From Sphagnum compactum (lineage: Eukaryota; Bryophyta; Sphagnopsida; Sphagnales), in assembly GCA_965153455.1 (NCBI GenBank), contig OZ234495.1, positions 4,898,001 through 4,962,000 on the forward strand: DNA of 64,000 nucleotides, given 5' to 3'. A program made the translations under genes and the position numbers. The notes below the pieces were generated by a model. It worked only from the letters and a program-made list of their open reading frames with translations, searched no databases and had not been told where the DNA came from. How positions within the stretch are numbered: position 1 is the stretch's first letter; every line of letters starts with the position of its first letter. Of this stretch, positions 37,700 through 49,676 are shown one piece after another.

Positions 37700-38012
37700 G
37701 GCTGTCTCTTGCCCTCAAAACTTGGATTTCTTTGGATCCACTTCAAGTCCCCCTTCCCTCTTCCCCGCTTCTTCAGCTTCCCACCGCAGATCCCCCAGAT
37801 CCTTTCGAAAACTCAACTTTCTTCCAGCACTTTCCTCTCCTTCTGCAGCTTCCACAAGTCCCCAGATCGCTCCAAAACTCGATGTTGCTCGACGAACACT
37901 TCAACAGATCCGACGCCGTCGTCCGTCCTCTCGGGAGGAGCTTCGCCGTCTCGCGCGCTCGCTCGCTGGCTCGCTGTTCGTGTGTGGGTGTGCGCGAAGA
38001 AAACCCCCGACG

Positions 38013-38673
38013 GTGTGAACTAGTGTTTTTTTAAGCACTTCCTGTTTGGTGGCTAAAGTGGCGATCAGTCATTGGAAGATGTAGAAAAGTGGCGATCATC
38101 CCTAGGAAGATTTAGCCAAAATCTGGCTATAAATCAGAAATAAAGTATACAAATCTTAAGTCATCCTTCAATATTTTTAGCTAAACACTGAAAACCAAAT
38201 AAACGGATATCTCGATTTTTACTTTGTTTTTCCCCTCACTTCTGGCGACTGAAAACCTCCAAAATCACTTTTTTTCGAATTTTTATCTTTAATTTTAGCT
38301 TTCTGGCGATTTATCACCAGTAAAAAACAGGCTGGTGTGAACCAGCAATTTCTTCACTAGCGAAGTTTCGCCATAAAGAGATTTTTAAAATTCGAAAAAG
38401 AAGTGATTTTGAAAGTCTTTTTATTCGCCAGAAGTGGGAAAAAAGAAATTTAAAGAAAAAAAATCGCCATATTTTTATACCTGGATTTCAGTGTTTTAGC
38501 CGAAAATATGGAAGGATGATTAAAGATTTGTATACTTTATTTCTGGTTTTATAGCCAGATTTATTGGCTAAATCTTCCTAGGGATGATCGCCACTTTCCC
38601 CACATCTTCCAATGGGTGATCGCCACTTCGGCCACAAAACAAATAAATCCAAAAAAACAACACTAGTGTGAAC
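38013..38673. mobile_element. Non-autonomous hAT-type MITE with 8-bp target duplication
   Basis: The element proper is 38021-38665 (645 bp), starting TAGTGTTTTTTT and ending with the complement (ACACTA). It is flanked by an exact 8-bp direct repeat GTGTGAAC at 38013-38020 and 38666-38673. An 8-bp duplication with termini of the form YARNG is typical of the hAT superfamily. Arms of about 300 bp fold back to a centre near 38338, with GCTGGTGTGAACCAGC at the tip. Shared internal blocks (GGCGATCATCCCTAGG, GATTTAGCCAAAATCTGGCT) relate it to fragments elsewhere in the window. There is no transposase. It sits between the NDUFA5 start (37699) and the LEA_2 start (39261). Confidence 0.92.
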
Positions 38674-39260
38674 CGAGCCACCAAGACATGTGGATGAATG
38701 TGTTTCAGCAATTTTAAAATTAGAAATAAAAATTAAATAATCCGCAAAAAAAATCCCCAAAATTATCACAAAATTCACAGGAAGTACACATGTCGAAACC
38801 TACTAGATCATGGACACGGATTCGAGCGATCGGAGATCTAACGGTTGGAAAAATGACCACGTCTCCACTTTCTTCCTCCTCCCTGATTCCCTCCTCCCCA
38901 GAAAGGCAGGTGCGCGGGCGCTCTCTCTCTCAGGACACTTCGGCTCATCCCTGAATGTTTTCAAAATTTTGATAGAATTTGACGAGTCTTGTCGATAGAT
39001 TGCAATTTAGGTACATGCAATTTGTACGTTGATTTTGTTTCTTCACGGATTTTGGATTTGCTTTTGCTTGTCGAAGTTGATTTCTTAGGGTGCAGATTTT
39101 TTTTTAGGCTTTTTCTTTTTTTGGTGGGGCAAGCTTGTGAAGTTTGTGTTTGGAAGGAACATATAGGCTACTCATTTTTTTCTCAGTGTTATTATTTTCT
39201 TTCCTTTTGTTGTCAAGGTTTTCTTTTTGTCTTCTGTGTGGTTTTTGAAATTTTCTTTGG

Positions 39261-40472
39261 ATGGATCGAGTTCATGGGTACCACCAGGATTTGGTTGAGG
39301 AAAATGGGGACCACTGTGACCTAACCTTAACAAATCCTGTTGACAAGAATTTCACAGGAAAGAAGAGAAGCAATAATCTTCGTTGTTGTGGTGGATCATC
39401 ATGGCCACTACTTTCCACGGTGTTAGGAGCCGTGTTGCTTCTTCTTGTTCTGATCTCTGGGGCAGTTTATGTTTTGTGGCCTATGACACCAGAGATTGAG
39501 ATCAAGAACTGGAAGCTGAATGGTGTTAGTATTGGTGGCAAGCAAGGATCCGGTTCCGTTGTTCCCACAGTACAGTTGAACGTAAGCTTAGATTTGTTGA
39601 TCCAAATACACAACCCAAACTATGTGGGTGGTATGTATGATTTGTTGACTGTCCAAATTTGTTATAGAGGAGTGGAGATAGGGGTAGTGCAATCAGAGAG
39701 GGTGAGCATCAAGGCGCAAAGCACAGTGAATTTCACAGCTACTGTGGATTTGGAAGGTCACGAGATTCTTGACAAGGCGAAGGAGCTTTGGATTGATGTT
39801 TCCAAAAGGGAGCTTCCACTGACAACCTTGACAACAGTTGATGGAGCAGTGCAGTTTCTCTTTGTCAAACCACATGTTCAGGTAAGAATTGGACACAAAA
39901 CATCAGACTGATCTCAAACTCCACATCAACTTTTGTACATTTCTGTTGCTCAGAATGAGATGCAAATTTTTTCTGGAGGAATTCTTTCAGAGATTTTGCA
40001 TTCAAGGATTAACATTTATGCCTAATGCTAAACCATATGCACAAAAGGTGTAGTTGGAAAAGCTTGAGTGCACATGTTTCTTCAGATCATATAAGGGGTT
40101 TTCGGCAGAACTGTCTGCTTACATGCCTTTCCTTCAAGTTGTTTACATATGCAGTAGTAAATTTTCCTAGGCCTTTTCAAAATCTGAATTCCTTGGATTA
40201 GGGTTCTTCCAACACCTAATTACTTGGATCAGCTATTGAATCCACAGAATTAGGCAACACCTGATCCTAATCCAAAATAATTAGGGTTGTTTGCAACAAT
40301 CTCATAGGTTATTTTCAAGGGTTTTGTGAAAACCTGATGGTTTGGAAGTTGTGCAATGCAGGTGGAATTAGCATGTAATCTTGTGGTAGATCCAAAGGAG
40401 CAAGTGCTGTTGAGTGAAGACTGTGGGCTGGAGACAGGAAGGTTAACAACAGCAGGTGGCATTAGCATGTGA
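39261..40472 (+). CDS. LEA_2 domain protein with an N-terminal membrane anchor (NHL-like), 2 coding exons
   Basis: Exon 1 is 39261-39881 and exon 2 is 40362-40472; the intron is GT-AG, phase 0, and the predicted protein has 243 aa. Residues 1-48 are polar with two Cys near the membrane; residues about 49-73 (PLLSTVLGAVLLLLVLISG...) are one transmembrane segment. The rest is a LEA_2 (LEA14-type) beta-sandwich: EIEIKNWKLNGVSIG, LNVSLDLLIQIHNPNYVG, GVEIGVVQSERVSIKAQSTV and, in exon 2, VELACNLVVDPKEQVLLSED. Proteins with this plan (NDR1/HIN1-like) sit in the plasma or ER membrane and are linked to stress and defence; the exact role here is unknown. Without splicing the frame ends at 39911. The end of exon 2 runs into a second near-copy of itself. 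Confidence 0.82.
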
Positions 40473-40640
40473 TCTTGTGATAGAACCAAAGGAGCAAGTG
40501 CCATTGAGTGAAAAGACTGACTTTGGCCTTGAGACAAGAGGTTAATAGCAAGTGACATTAGCATGTAATCTTGTGGTAGATCCAGAAGAGAAAAGAGCTG
40601 TTGAGTGAAGAAGACTGCAGCCTTGGTCCACACAATTGTT
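40362..40640 (+). repeat. Three tandem near-copies of the LEA_2 terminal exon
   Basis: Copies start at 40362, 40456 and 40552, that is 94 and 96 bases apart, each beginning GTG-N-N-ATTAGCATGT. Copy 2 keeps an AG acceptor (CAGCAG, ending 40455) and an open frame of 29 codons, reading VALACDLVIEPKEQVPLSEK and on to TAA at 40543-40545. Copy 3 reads VTLACNLVVDPEEKRAVE then stop, but lacks an AG directly before it. Copy 2 could therefore serve as an alternative terminal exon with a different C-terminus; copy 3 looks decayed. Confidence 0.85.
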
Positions 40641-40699
40641 TGCCAATGGCAGGAGCTTGACCTTGGCCAACTCGGATTGTACATACAGAGGAGGCACCT

Positions 40700-42005
40700 C
40701 CTATAATAGGAACTAGTGTGGCCTGTGCCATTGGCACAAGTATGAACCCATTACAAAATAGGGGAACTCAACATGTGAACATTGTTTTGCAATGTATGTA
40801 TCGAGTTTTTGAACAGCCAAATATGAAAGGAAATCATGCTTAAATTGACTGGTAAGCCTTCCAAGTGTTATCATGTTCTCAACTGATATTTCCTTCCAAC
40901 CCGGATTTTTGGAATTTATTTGATTTTTCAGTGGCAGAAATCACTTAAAAAACCAATATCTCCCACATTCTGAATCCAAATCTTACCAAATAAATTCCAT
41001 TAAACCCTGCTGACCAAGATCTTTTCAACAACACAAAAGGCACATTCCAATTCCAAAATTTTCAGCTACAATGTACTTTAATTTTCAGTGAAGAAATCAT
41101 TCAATATTCAAGAACTTTTGCATCACAAGTCCAAACAGCATGGAACCCAGCCCGTGCACCGCTCCTCGTCAAGAGCTTTCCAAAGACACCAAGAACATGA
41201 TCTGAAGCATCCCAGTTCAGCAGATCTCAAAACAAAATAAAACAAGACAAAACAAACTAACTTCCTTCATAGATAGATGGTTATCTCCTACTCCATTAAT
41301 GTTGAAAGCACCCATCACCAATGGCTGATACACTTCAGATATTCTGGTCTATGAGTTGACTGAATTGGATGTGAATGCTGCATTTTCCCCTTCGCTACAA
41401 GGGTTCCATAAGGCTGATAAAAAACAGTTGCAAACATTTTTGGTTTGCTTAATGCTTGAGTAAGATGGAACGGTTTAGCCCACAATTAACTATCAATTTT
41501 CATGCTATGAAAGAAACAAAAAGACTATTTCAACAAACAAGAGTCGCAAAAGGGCCAGTGAGAGCCGTTTTACCAAAGGAAAGCAGCAGCATTTCTGGAG
41601 TTCATAGATGCAAGATGGCTGCAGATGGAAACAACAGTTAGCATTATTATAACACCAGTTCATAGCTGCAGAATCTGATCATGCTAAAAAGTATTTAAAT
41701 GTGAAAAAAGCTGCTTCTACTTTCTACAATGGTAAAAGAGTACAAGTTGAACTCCAAAGACATGGAGTCAAAAGATAAAATGGATGGATTATATCAACAT
41801 ATAGCAGAGGGATACATGGAGGACACCTGCTACATGTTCTGCAGCTAGGAGTACATGGAGGACAATAATCTGTGCTATGTTGCACTTAATCTTAAATCCA
41901 AACTCAGAAAAAATGACATATGGAATGCGATACTGTGTGCCACAACAGCACACTTTGCATACTGTTACTTCCTGCATCTGGAAACTCAGGAAAACTCCTT
42001 CCCAC
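40700..42005. other. Convergent intergenic region between LEA_2 and V-ATPase subunit d
   Basis: Holds the 3' flanks of two convergent genes. No open frame with recognisable domains, and no notable repeat was seen. Confidence 0.6.
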
Positions 42006-45000
42006 TTAGAAAATCATAACAACACCATCATGGATTCTGGACTTTTGTTGCTGGGCTACACATTCTGAAATCCACATCAAATTCCTAACTTCTTGCTCCC
42101 CTAGTCTCATGTACGCAAAGAAGACTGCATAATGGAACTGCAGACAATTATAGAACATCAGAATGATTAGTAACCAATCCACACAGACTTGAAACCAAGA
42201 AAAAAGTGCTCCAAAAACACTACTTGAGCTAGGTATTCAAAACAAATATCGTGCTTTCTTGCAAGAGGGCTAACTGAGTGGGTTTACTTCCCACATTATC
42301 ATTTGTGACACTACTTTTTGAAGCAATTATAGAACTAATGACTGTGCATGGAGACAGTTCCAAAGAGACGTGACCTGCATGTGTTGAGGCCATGCCAAGA
42401 AGAAAAGCATGGAAAGGTGAATTAGAGTGATGCACACCTGCTGCTCAAATGTTAAAGTCAACCTCTTGACTTCCTCTTCATAAAATGCCTTGTCCAGCAT
42501 CTGACTTTCTCCAAAGGACAACTTGGCAAAGATCCCTTGATAAGCTGGGTACTTTTCCATGGCTCCACGTACCTGGTGGGTTTTAAGCAAGACATGAAGA
42601 TGACATGTAAATCAAATGATCTCCAACCAATTTTGACATGCTCTTCCACATGCAGTTATCTCCAAAGTTTGCAAATGACCTGAAAGACTCCAAACTTGGT
42701 TTCTTTCTATGTCTGGATAAATACAAAAACACTGTTCAAAGGGTTCAAATATTTCAGAGGAGACCTCCTGCACCAACTACACAATTACCTGATCAAAATC
42801 CTCACAAACTGCCAGCTCATCATGTCCATATGGGTACCTGTTGAAAAAAATCAATGCAAACTGCCTCTCAAGCAGGCCGTAGAATATTCAAGAGACATGA
42901 CCTTTCCGACAGTTTTGAGTTGCAGCATCACTGCCGTGGACTCAGCACATAAAGACCAATATATCTATAAGACTGCAGAACGAATTCCACAACAACACTT
43001 TGATGGTACTACAACAAGTCTGAGAGTGGCCATATCTATATGAGTGTCAGTCACGAATTGTCAGGTCATCACTTTCATCATGAACTCCCATGACTCCCTA
43101 CTGACTTCATCAGTTCCAAACAGTGAGTGTAAGTATATAAGAATCTGCCCAAATTTTGGGCAAACCACTATATAAACATCTGTGCTTAGTTTCTGTTGCA
43201 GTTCTGAAAGCAACAGGGTGACTCAGTCATGATGTTGGCTAGAACTCAAGAGACATAGCTCATGTAAAGAACAACAGAGTGATCTCAACTTCAGAATTGT
43301 GCATATCTGCCTCTGTCGGAGAATGCCCATGCTTAGAATTGTGTAGCCACACAAGATGCCTTCTCAAGATCCCAGGTACAAAATAAGCAACATAACAGAA
43401 GCTGAACTACCAATCCTAATCAGCAAAGCACTTACAATATGCCAAAATTGGAGTAAAGCTTTTTCCGATCATCTCGTGTCAGTTCTGTACCAATGCTGTA
43501 CAACCAGAACCACAAAAATATAAACCCAGGGTAACAACATGAAAATAGAAAGGCCCCACTTGGAATCTTAAGCATATGAATCCAAGAATGGTGAGTTGAT
43601 GGAGCCAGTCAGGAAAGAATGTGATAAGGAAACTATGCTCAGGGAAGGAGGAAAATTCATTAACTACTGCTTGCCTGTTGATTGTGATGTTGATAGCCCT
43701 GCGATCAGCCTCAAAGGCCAGCAAATCACACATGATTGTAGATGTTGCACCTCCCAGCTTCTGCTACAGACAAATATAGGAGGAAAGAAAAAACTTGTGT
43801 GAGAATTATTCCAATCCAAAATAATTTATCTATTATGTCAACAGAAGTGGATGATCTGGCCACCAATCCATCAAGGTATTTATACAAGCTCTCGCATCTC
43901 CAAAAGTCTTAATACCACCTCCAAAAAAAGCAATCTTAAGATAGACAAATCAGTACAGACATACTTCACCTTACAGAACCTGTAGAAATCCTCCAAGTAG
44001 GCTTTGTACAATGTGTTGCGCATGACCTCAATGTTCATTTCATCAAGATCCTACAGCCAACACCACCACCCCACAGTTGACTACACATGAAGATGTCACC
44101 ACCAAGACTCCTTGTTCAGCTAACAGGAAATTTGGACACCATTGCTTGATCCACTATATGGTGGGCTTCAACTCTGCCCTTCATTTCAATTTGATCTAAG
44201 TATCAACCAACTGCAGAATGTGCTTCACATTACTTCAAAAAGTAGCATCACAACTTCTGCAGCTTGCTATCTCCAAAACAATAGTTTAGAGAGAACTTAC
44301 TTCTGAAGTAATGCACTCTGAGAAGTAGGGTGCCAAGGGTGTGTCCACAAGCACCAATCTGTATAACTCACGCATATTCTGGGCAACAGCCAAGGTTGCA
44401 ATGCTGCAGCATGGATAAATGTTCAATAAATGTTGAAGCAGCATGGACAGCAGGTTGTTTCATTAAAAGACCAAGGAAAAAAGATCCTTCAGGCTGATAG
44501 TATTCAGCAGAAATGCCTTGAAAAGCTACCACACAATTGCAAGTCAATGCTGATACCTGTCAAACATGCCTAGAGGATGGCACTTCTCAAGAAGCTCGTG
44601 CACATCTCTTTCATGCAATGAGCCAGTGACAATAAGCACCACATTGTCTATCATGTGTCCATACCTGTCATCCAATGAAGGTGGCACAAACCAGGTTGAA
44701 AACAGACACTTGCAGGAAAGTGCCTATAATGTGATATCTGTAAGGGAGGACAAACCTACAGGGCCATGACCTAACAAAGAGCCATTTCATCAACATAAGC
44801 TCCACCCTGAATTCAAGACTCAGTTCTCGGGTACAGAATGGCATGCAACTTGATAATGAGAGAGATCTTAAAAGCTACAAGTTTTAGTATGCTAAGACTT
44901 TGCCAAAAAAACTGACATTTGGTTTTAGGTCATGGAGCTTGATCAGGCCATGGATGTTTCAGCAATGAAATGGGAGGTTTCTTATGCTCAGCTCAGAAGT

Positions 45001-46425
45001 TCTTTGCAAATGAGTAGCAAGGGAAAAAACCTTTGGGAGTTTCACTATAAGAAATCCAGCATTTGAGATCATCTCCAAACTGGAGAGCATCAAGAGCATA
45101 TTCAGTATTTGACATGAACCATTTGCCTTCCTGACATCTACAAAAAGAAAAGTTTCTACAGTACAGAAAAGGTGAAACATACGTGATATACTCCAAAAAT
45201 GTTGAAAGGGGTTCAGTGGCTTGGGTCAACATGTGGTTGTAATCATCAACCAACTTCTGGGTACATTTCTCGACAATGGCACTTGTATGCAATGGAGATG
45301 GTTCTGCAAGTTCCCACAACCCCCCATCCCCACCAAACGACATTCGTTACATGAGTCCAGGCTGGTGCCAGACAGCATAAGCATCATAGGTTCCCTACCC
45401 TTGAGTGCCTAGAGCCTACAATGACCTGAGCTGAAGTCAGCATTTTCCTTCTTCAAACTATTCTGCAGACTTCATTGAATGTCTCACTGGACATGTGCTT
45501 GAACAAATTTGCTCCCATAATTTGCAATCATCAACAATATACATGTGAAAGAGCGCTAGCTAGCAAGTGTCTCTACCCCCAGTAAAACAGCCATCACAGT
45601 TTGCAACCAGAATGAAGGACATTCTGACCAAAAGATGTGACTCTGTCACAGAACATTGAATAAAATTGCTACCAATGGCACCAATATTAGGGTACTAATA
45701 TCATCCTGCAACTCTTTGGCTGATTCAAAATCTGAAGGAACCAGAAGTTGCTCCCAATCAATCTGTAATGAGCTCCTGTGTAATTGCAAAATCATTGATC
45801 CTTACAGATCCTTACAGGTCAAATAAACCCAAGACATGAAAACATCCATTGCAGATCATTTGAGTAGCAGATATCTATCCATGGCAATTGACCAATCAGC
45901 TCATAAACCTATAGTGTTTGTTTTCTACTCTTCATCCCATCCATAAGAAGAGAGATTAGGCAAGGACACACACAACTCCAAAAACCTGTTGCAAGATTTG
46001 AAAGAAAATCGAGGGAACAAGAGTTGCTACTCCTCACTTAAAACCCTAGCACAAAAGCTACTTGTCTTCTTTGCAAGAAGAAGAAGAAGACAAGCTGAGA
46101 TTCAGATCCGTAAGGATGATGTTCTATGATGTTCTCCTTTGCAGAATTTCGGAAGCATACATACTCTGGGGACAAGGTGAAAATCCAGCTACTGAAACAT
46201 ATCATGTTTTCACATCAAAAGAATTGGCGGGGCCTATGGCTCACCGTTTGCCAAATAAGGCGCATAATCAGAAGCGCCGAGGTGCATCTTGATGTCGTCC
46301 AAGTGTTCGCACTGGCACAAATTGTTGTAATCGGCAGTGGTGAGGAGGCTGGCCTTGTAACCCCGTACTATGGCCTCCAAATAACCGCCATCCACATTGA
46401 AATTCAACGCCTCGAATCCATACAT
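42006..46425 (-). CDS. VHA-d: V-type proton ATPase subunit d, 10 coding exons
   Basis: Exons, minus strand: 46425-46245, 45303-45183, 44664-44557, 44403-44301, 44050-43970, 43760-43675, 43495-43436, 42837-42789, 42572-42438 and 42137-42006. They total 1056 bases, 351 aa, the same length as the Arabidopsis protein. The sequence is near-identical to the family: [33 protein letters not shown]-type segment, [67 protein letters not shown] and [19 protein letters not shown]. Subunit d is the funnel that couples the central stalk to the membrane proteolipid ring of the vacuolar and endomembrane proton pump. The start is the second of two close ATGs, where the family begins; an upstream in-frame ATG at 46431 would add only Met-Ser. 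Intron 6 has a GC donor (AACAG|GCAAGC). It ends VVMIF rather than the usual VVYIF/VVFIF. Confidence 0.97.
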
Positions 46426-47060
46426 CGACATCCTGCTTGCTGCTGCCTCTGAGTTCAAAGCTTACGAGTCACTGCTCCTCCTCCTCCTCCTCCTCCTCTT
46501 CCTCCTCCCTACTATTCCTTCAGCATTCGAGAGATTTCGAAGAAAACGGAAAATGATTTTGAAGAACTAAACGAGATTTTGTTACCCTAAATAATGCTCC
46601 TCGCATCCAGCTTGCTTTTTCTCCTTCCTTAGTCACGCAATGATTCTTTCGAAAGAGTTGGCCACCGAAAACAGCGAAACAAGATCTCTGGAACTTATCT
46701 TTGGATCCAAAACAAAACAGAGATTTCTTGCACAACAACAAAGAGTTTCAGATCGCAAGAAAAAACAGAACTAATGGAAAAAACACACACACACGACTGA
46801 CAGCAAAAGACTGTCCCTCTCTGAAAACGGATTGCGACGCGAAAGGCCAATCTGGTGGGGTTGTGACAATAATCGCGATCGCTCTTTCGCCTCTCCGATC
46901 TGTGACGCGAGGTCACGAGCGAACGAATTCCGCGCGGGCAGGGGTCCTGTGAGGTCGTGGATTCCGCTGCCCGGGCTCTTTACTAAATCTGTAGATTACC
47001 AAGAGGATGGTGGCTCTAGGGTTTAGGGCTCTCTATTTATTTTCGGTCACGGCCAGTTCT
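46426..47060 (-). promoter_or_regulatory. 5' leader and promoter of the V-ATPase subunit d gene
   Basis: Immediately upstream of the start codon the minus strand is GAG-rich (plus strand CTC repeat at 46474-46508), typical of a plant 5'UTR. Further upstream the sequence becomes GC-richer near 46830-46980. No TATA box could be assigned with confidence. Confidence 0.4.
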
Positions 47061-47299
47061 TATGACCTAGTTTTGGTTCGGTCATTACGTATAGGAGAAG
47101 GGCCTGAGTATAGATCCTTGAAGACCTGTGTAAAGCGTTCGGAGTCCCCCCTGCCCTTTTCTTTTTCTTGCTGTGCTCTTTTTTCTCCCACCAATTTTTG
47201 GCCTAAATCGAATTCTTTCAACACAATGGACATCGTGCTCCACACTTTGGTATGTCTACGTCTTAGTGCCAGCCGTCATAGTTACCAAATACTAGTGGG

Positions 47300-48040
47300 T
47301 ACCCGTGACCTTCGAACACTGTGAAGTCCCCCGGTTTCTTTAAACCAAGAGAGACACACGGGGGTGCACAGGGCACAATGGGCGGGCAAAACCGGGGGGT
47401 CGAAGAGCGTCGCTTCCGCTCGCTGCAAACGCAACACAACGTGCCAGCCCCTTCCCTTCTCGAGCTACATAGAGAAAGGAGAGAGGCGATTGAGCTCGGG
47501 TACCCGGGCCGGTGTCGACGACAGCCCCCGGAAACACACGGGCCCCTTCCCTTCTCGAGCTACAGAGAGAAAGGAGAGAGACGACTAAGCTCGGGTACCC
47601 GGGCCCTGTTTCGGTCCACCTGTGGCAAAGAGCTTGGTTTATGGCCCGGGACCCGGGTCTTCGTGGGGAGACCGGGCTTCGTCACCGCCTCGATTTAATA
47701 CTTACTCCCGCGGTTCCACACATCTGGGCGTCACCCAGCCCGCGCCAGGTTTTTTTTTACCGTTCAGCTCTTTGACCATAGGCACCCCAATAAGTAATTT
47801 AAAGCCTGGGCGTTGGGACTTGGGACTCAGGACTCGGGACTCAGGACAGTTTTTAGGCCCTCGAATTCGGGGGGACACTTTTTCAAACCTTGGCGGTTCT
47901 GGGTTTCAGGACCTCAACAGACGGACAGACAGACGAACAACTTTTTCAAACCTTGGCGGTTCTAGGTTTCAGGACCTGGGTTTCAGGACCTCGACACACA
48001 GACAAACAGACACCACCATGTTTGCTTTAATATATTAGAT
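47300..48040. repeat. GC-richer region with duplicated blocks
   Basis: A block containing CCCTTCCCTTCTCGAGCTAC and GAGCTCGGGTACCCGGGCC occurs at 47449-47510 and 47544-47605, 95 bases apart. A second duplication (TTTTTCAAACCTTGGCGGTT) starts at about 47879 and 47941. Several GGGACTC/CAGGACTC phrases resemble the solo LTR downstream. Probably transposon-derived; no coding motif. Confidence 0.6.
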
Positions 48041-48109
48041 GCACTTGTTGCACACTTCTTTTGGTTTAGTGGTTTTGAAATCAACACCCTTCTCTATCCC
48101 TCTATCTAT

Positions 48110-48460
48110 TTTGTGTATGTGTTTCTGTCTTTCATCTTTATGTCTCTCCTCTCTATGTGTCTGCCTTTTTCATCCTTACATCTCCCATCTTTGTGTGTCT
48201 GTTTTTCTCATTTTTGTGTGTCAATTTCTTTCCTCTTTGTGTGTGTGTCTCTCATCTTTTTTCATTTGTGTGTGTCAACTTCTTTTGTCTTTATGTGTGT
48301 GTGTCTCTCACCTTTGTGTGTCAACTTCTTTCATCTTTCTGTGTGTGTCTCTCAATCTTTTCTCATTTTTGTGTGTCAACTTCTTTTGTCTTTGTGTGTG
48401 TGTGTCTCTCATCTTTGTGTGTGCTTCTTTCGTCTTTATGTTTTTGCATTTGTGTCTGTG
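48110..48460. repeat. Imperfect TCTCATCTTTGTGTGTC minisatellite
   Basis: Units of TCTTTGTGTGTG, CTCATCTTT and GTCAACTTCTTT recur along the whole stretch with variable spacing. The repeat is open in all three plus frames at once, giving long Cys/Leu/Ser-rich open frames that are artefacts of the repeat. Confidence 0.85.
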
Positions 48461-48469
48461 CTGAGGACA

Positions 48470-49676
48470 ACATCTTTTTATAATAGATCTTTTTTTTTTT
48501 CCCTCTTGATGTTGCGTTGTGCTTCATTTTGTAGCTTGGTGTTATGTTTTGGTCTTGTGTGTGTGGTGGTAATTTTTGTTGCAATCCTCCCTACTCACAG
48601 CAATACGTCTTTTTTTTTTTCTCTCATTGTTGTATCGACTCTTTCATTTTTTGCTTTCACTCCATATCTAGATGTTACATGTGTTGTTCCATTTTGTTTT
48701 GCAACTCTAATTACATTGTGATATTTGTTTTTTCCCCTTATTTTGTTGTGATCTCTATGGATACTCATGTTTCATGTCTACTTTTGCATTACAATTGTTC
48801 TTGCATCATCACGACTATTCCTGTTTCGTAATTACTACTCTTTTCTCTTAATTTTTTGCTTTTTTTCTTTTTCTTTTTCTTTTGGCTTGTTTATATCATT
48901 GTTTGTATTTTTTTTTTACTTTTCTTTTGATTCAAGTTTTACAAGTTCCTTTGTTCTTTGATTACAAGCACACAAACATTGACAATTGTTTTCTATTTTG
49001 TGTTTTCAACAAGATGTTTATGGGAACTTCTTCACGGTTTTTAAATTTTTTCTTTTCTTTTTTTACTTTGGGATTTTTTTTTAAATTGTTGTTTTGATGT
49101 GTGCAAGTTTTTTTTTTTCCTTTTTTTTTTGGTGCAATTGTTAGAACTGATTTTTTCGTTTTTTTTTCATGGCGTAGATGTTTGTGTGGTTACAACTATA
49201 AATTAGATTCTACATCATCTATTTCTATAAAGTAATAATTCCTTTTGTTCTCAATTTTTTGTGTTTGTCCTTTGCTTTGTTTTTATTTATTTTAATCTTT
49301 TGTATTTATCTTGTGTTTGTTGCAATGTCTACTACTGCTGATGTAAGGTCTATGAAAAGAATTTGTAAACATGTTTCTTCAATTGTTGTGGAAATCTTGA
49401 AAGAAGTCCTACCTACAGCAAATAATATACCATGTCAATTTGTTGATATTAATGCATCTTTTTCCTCTTTTAGTGTTAATGATTTGTTGTGGTTTATGAA
49501 AGGTTTAAATTTTTTATACATTGTGTTGGTAGTGATGAATTTGTTATTAATTTTTCTAATTGATAATTGTGCTTCTAGTTCTACAAAATTACATCCCCCT
49601 AAAGTAGATCCCAACATGTTTAGGCATTTTTTAAAACCCTAATGTCTTTCTAAACCTTGATAGTTTTGAAATTTTT
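48470..49676. other. T-rich region with a degenerate open frame
   Basis: Strongly T-rich. From an ATG at 49325 a frame of 105 codons runs to 49642 (MSTTADVRSMKRICKHVSS...NMFRHFLKP). It has no motif I recognise. A similar-looking broken frame appears on the other side of the solo LTR (about 50650-51026), so an older sequence was probably split by that insertion. Confidence 0.35.

Noticed and set aside
40250-40684. Minus-strand open frame of 144 codons
   Set aside because: It is the antisense shadow of the triplicated LEA_2 exon; its internal repeats mirror the exon copies.
48039-48721. Overlapping Cys/Leu/Ser-rich open frames of 108-202 codons on the plus strand
   Set aside because: All three frames are open because the underlying DNA is a TCTTTGTGTG-type repeat; composition follows the repeat and no domain is present.
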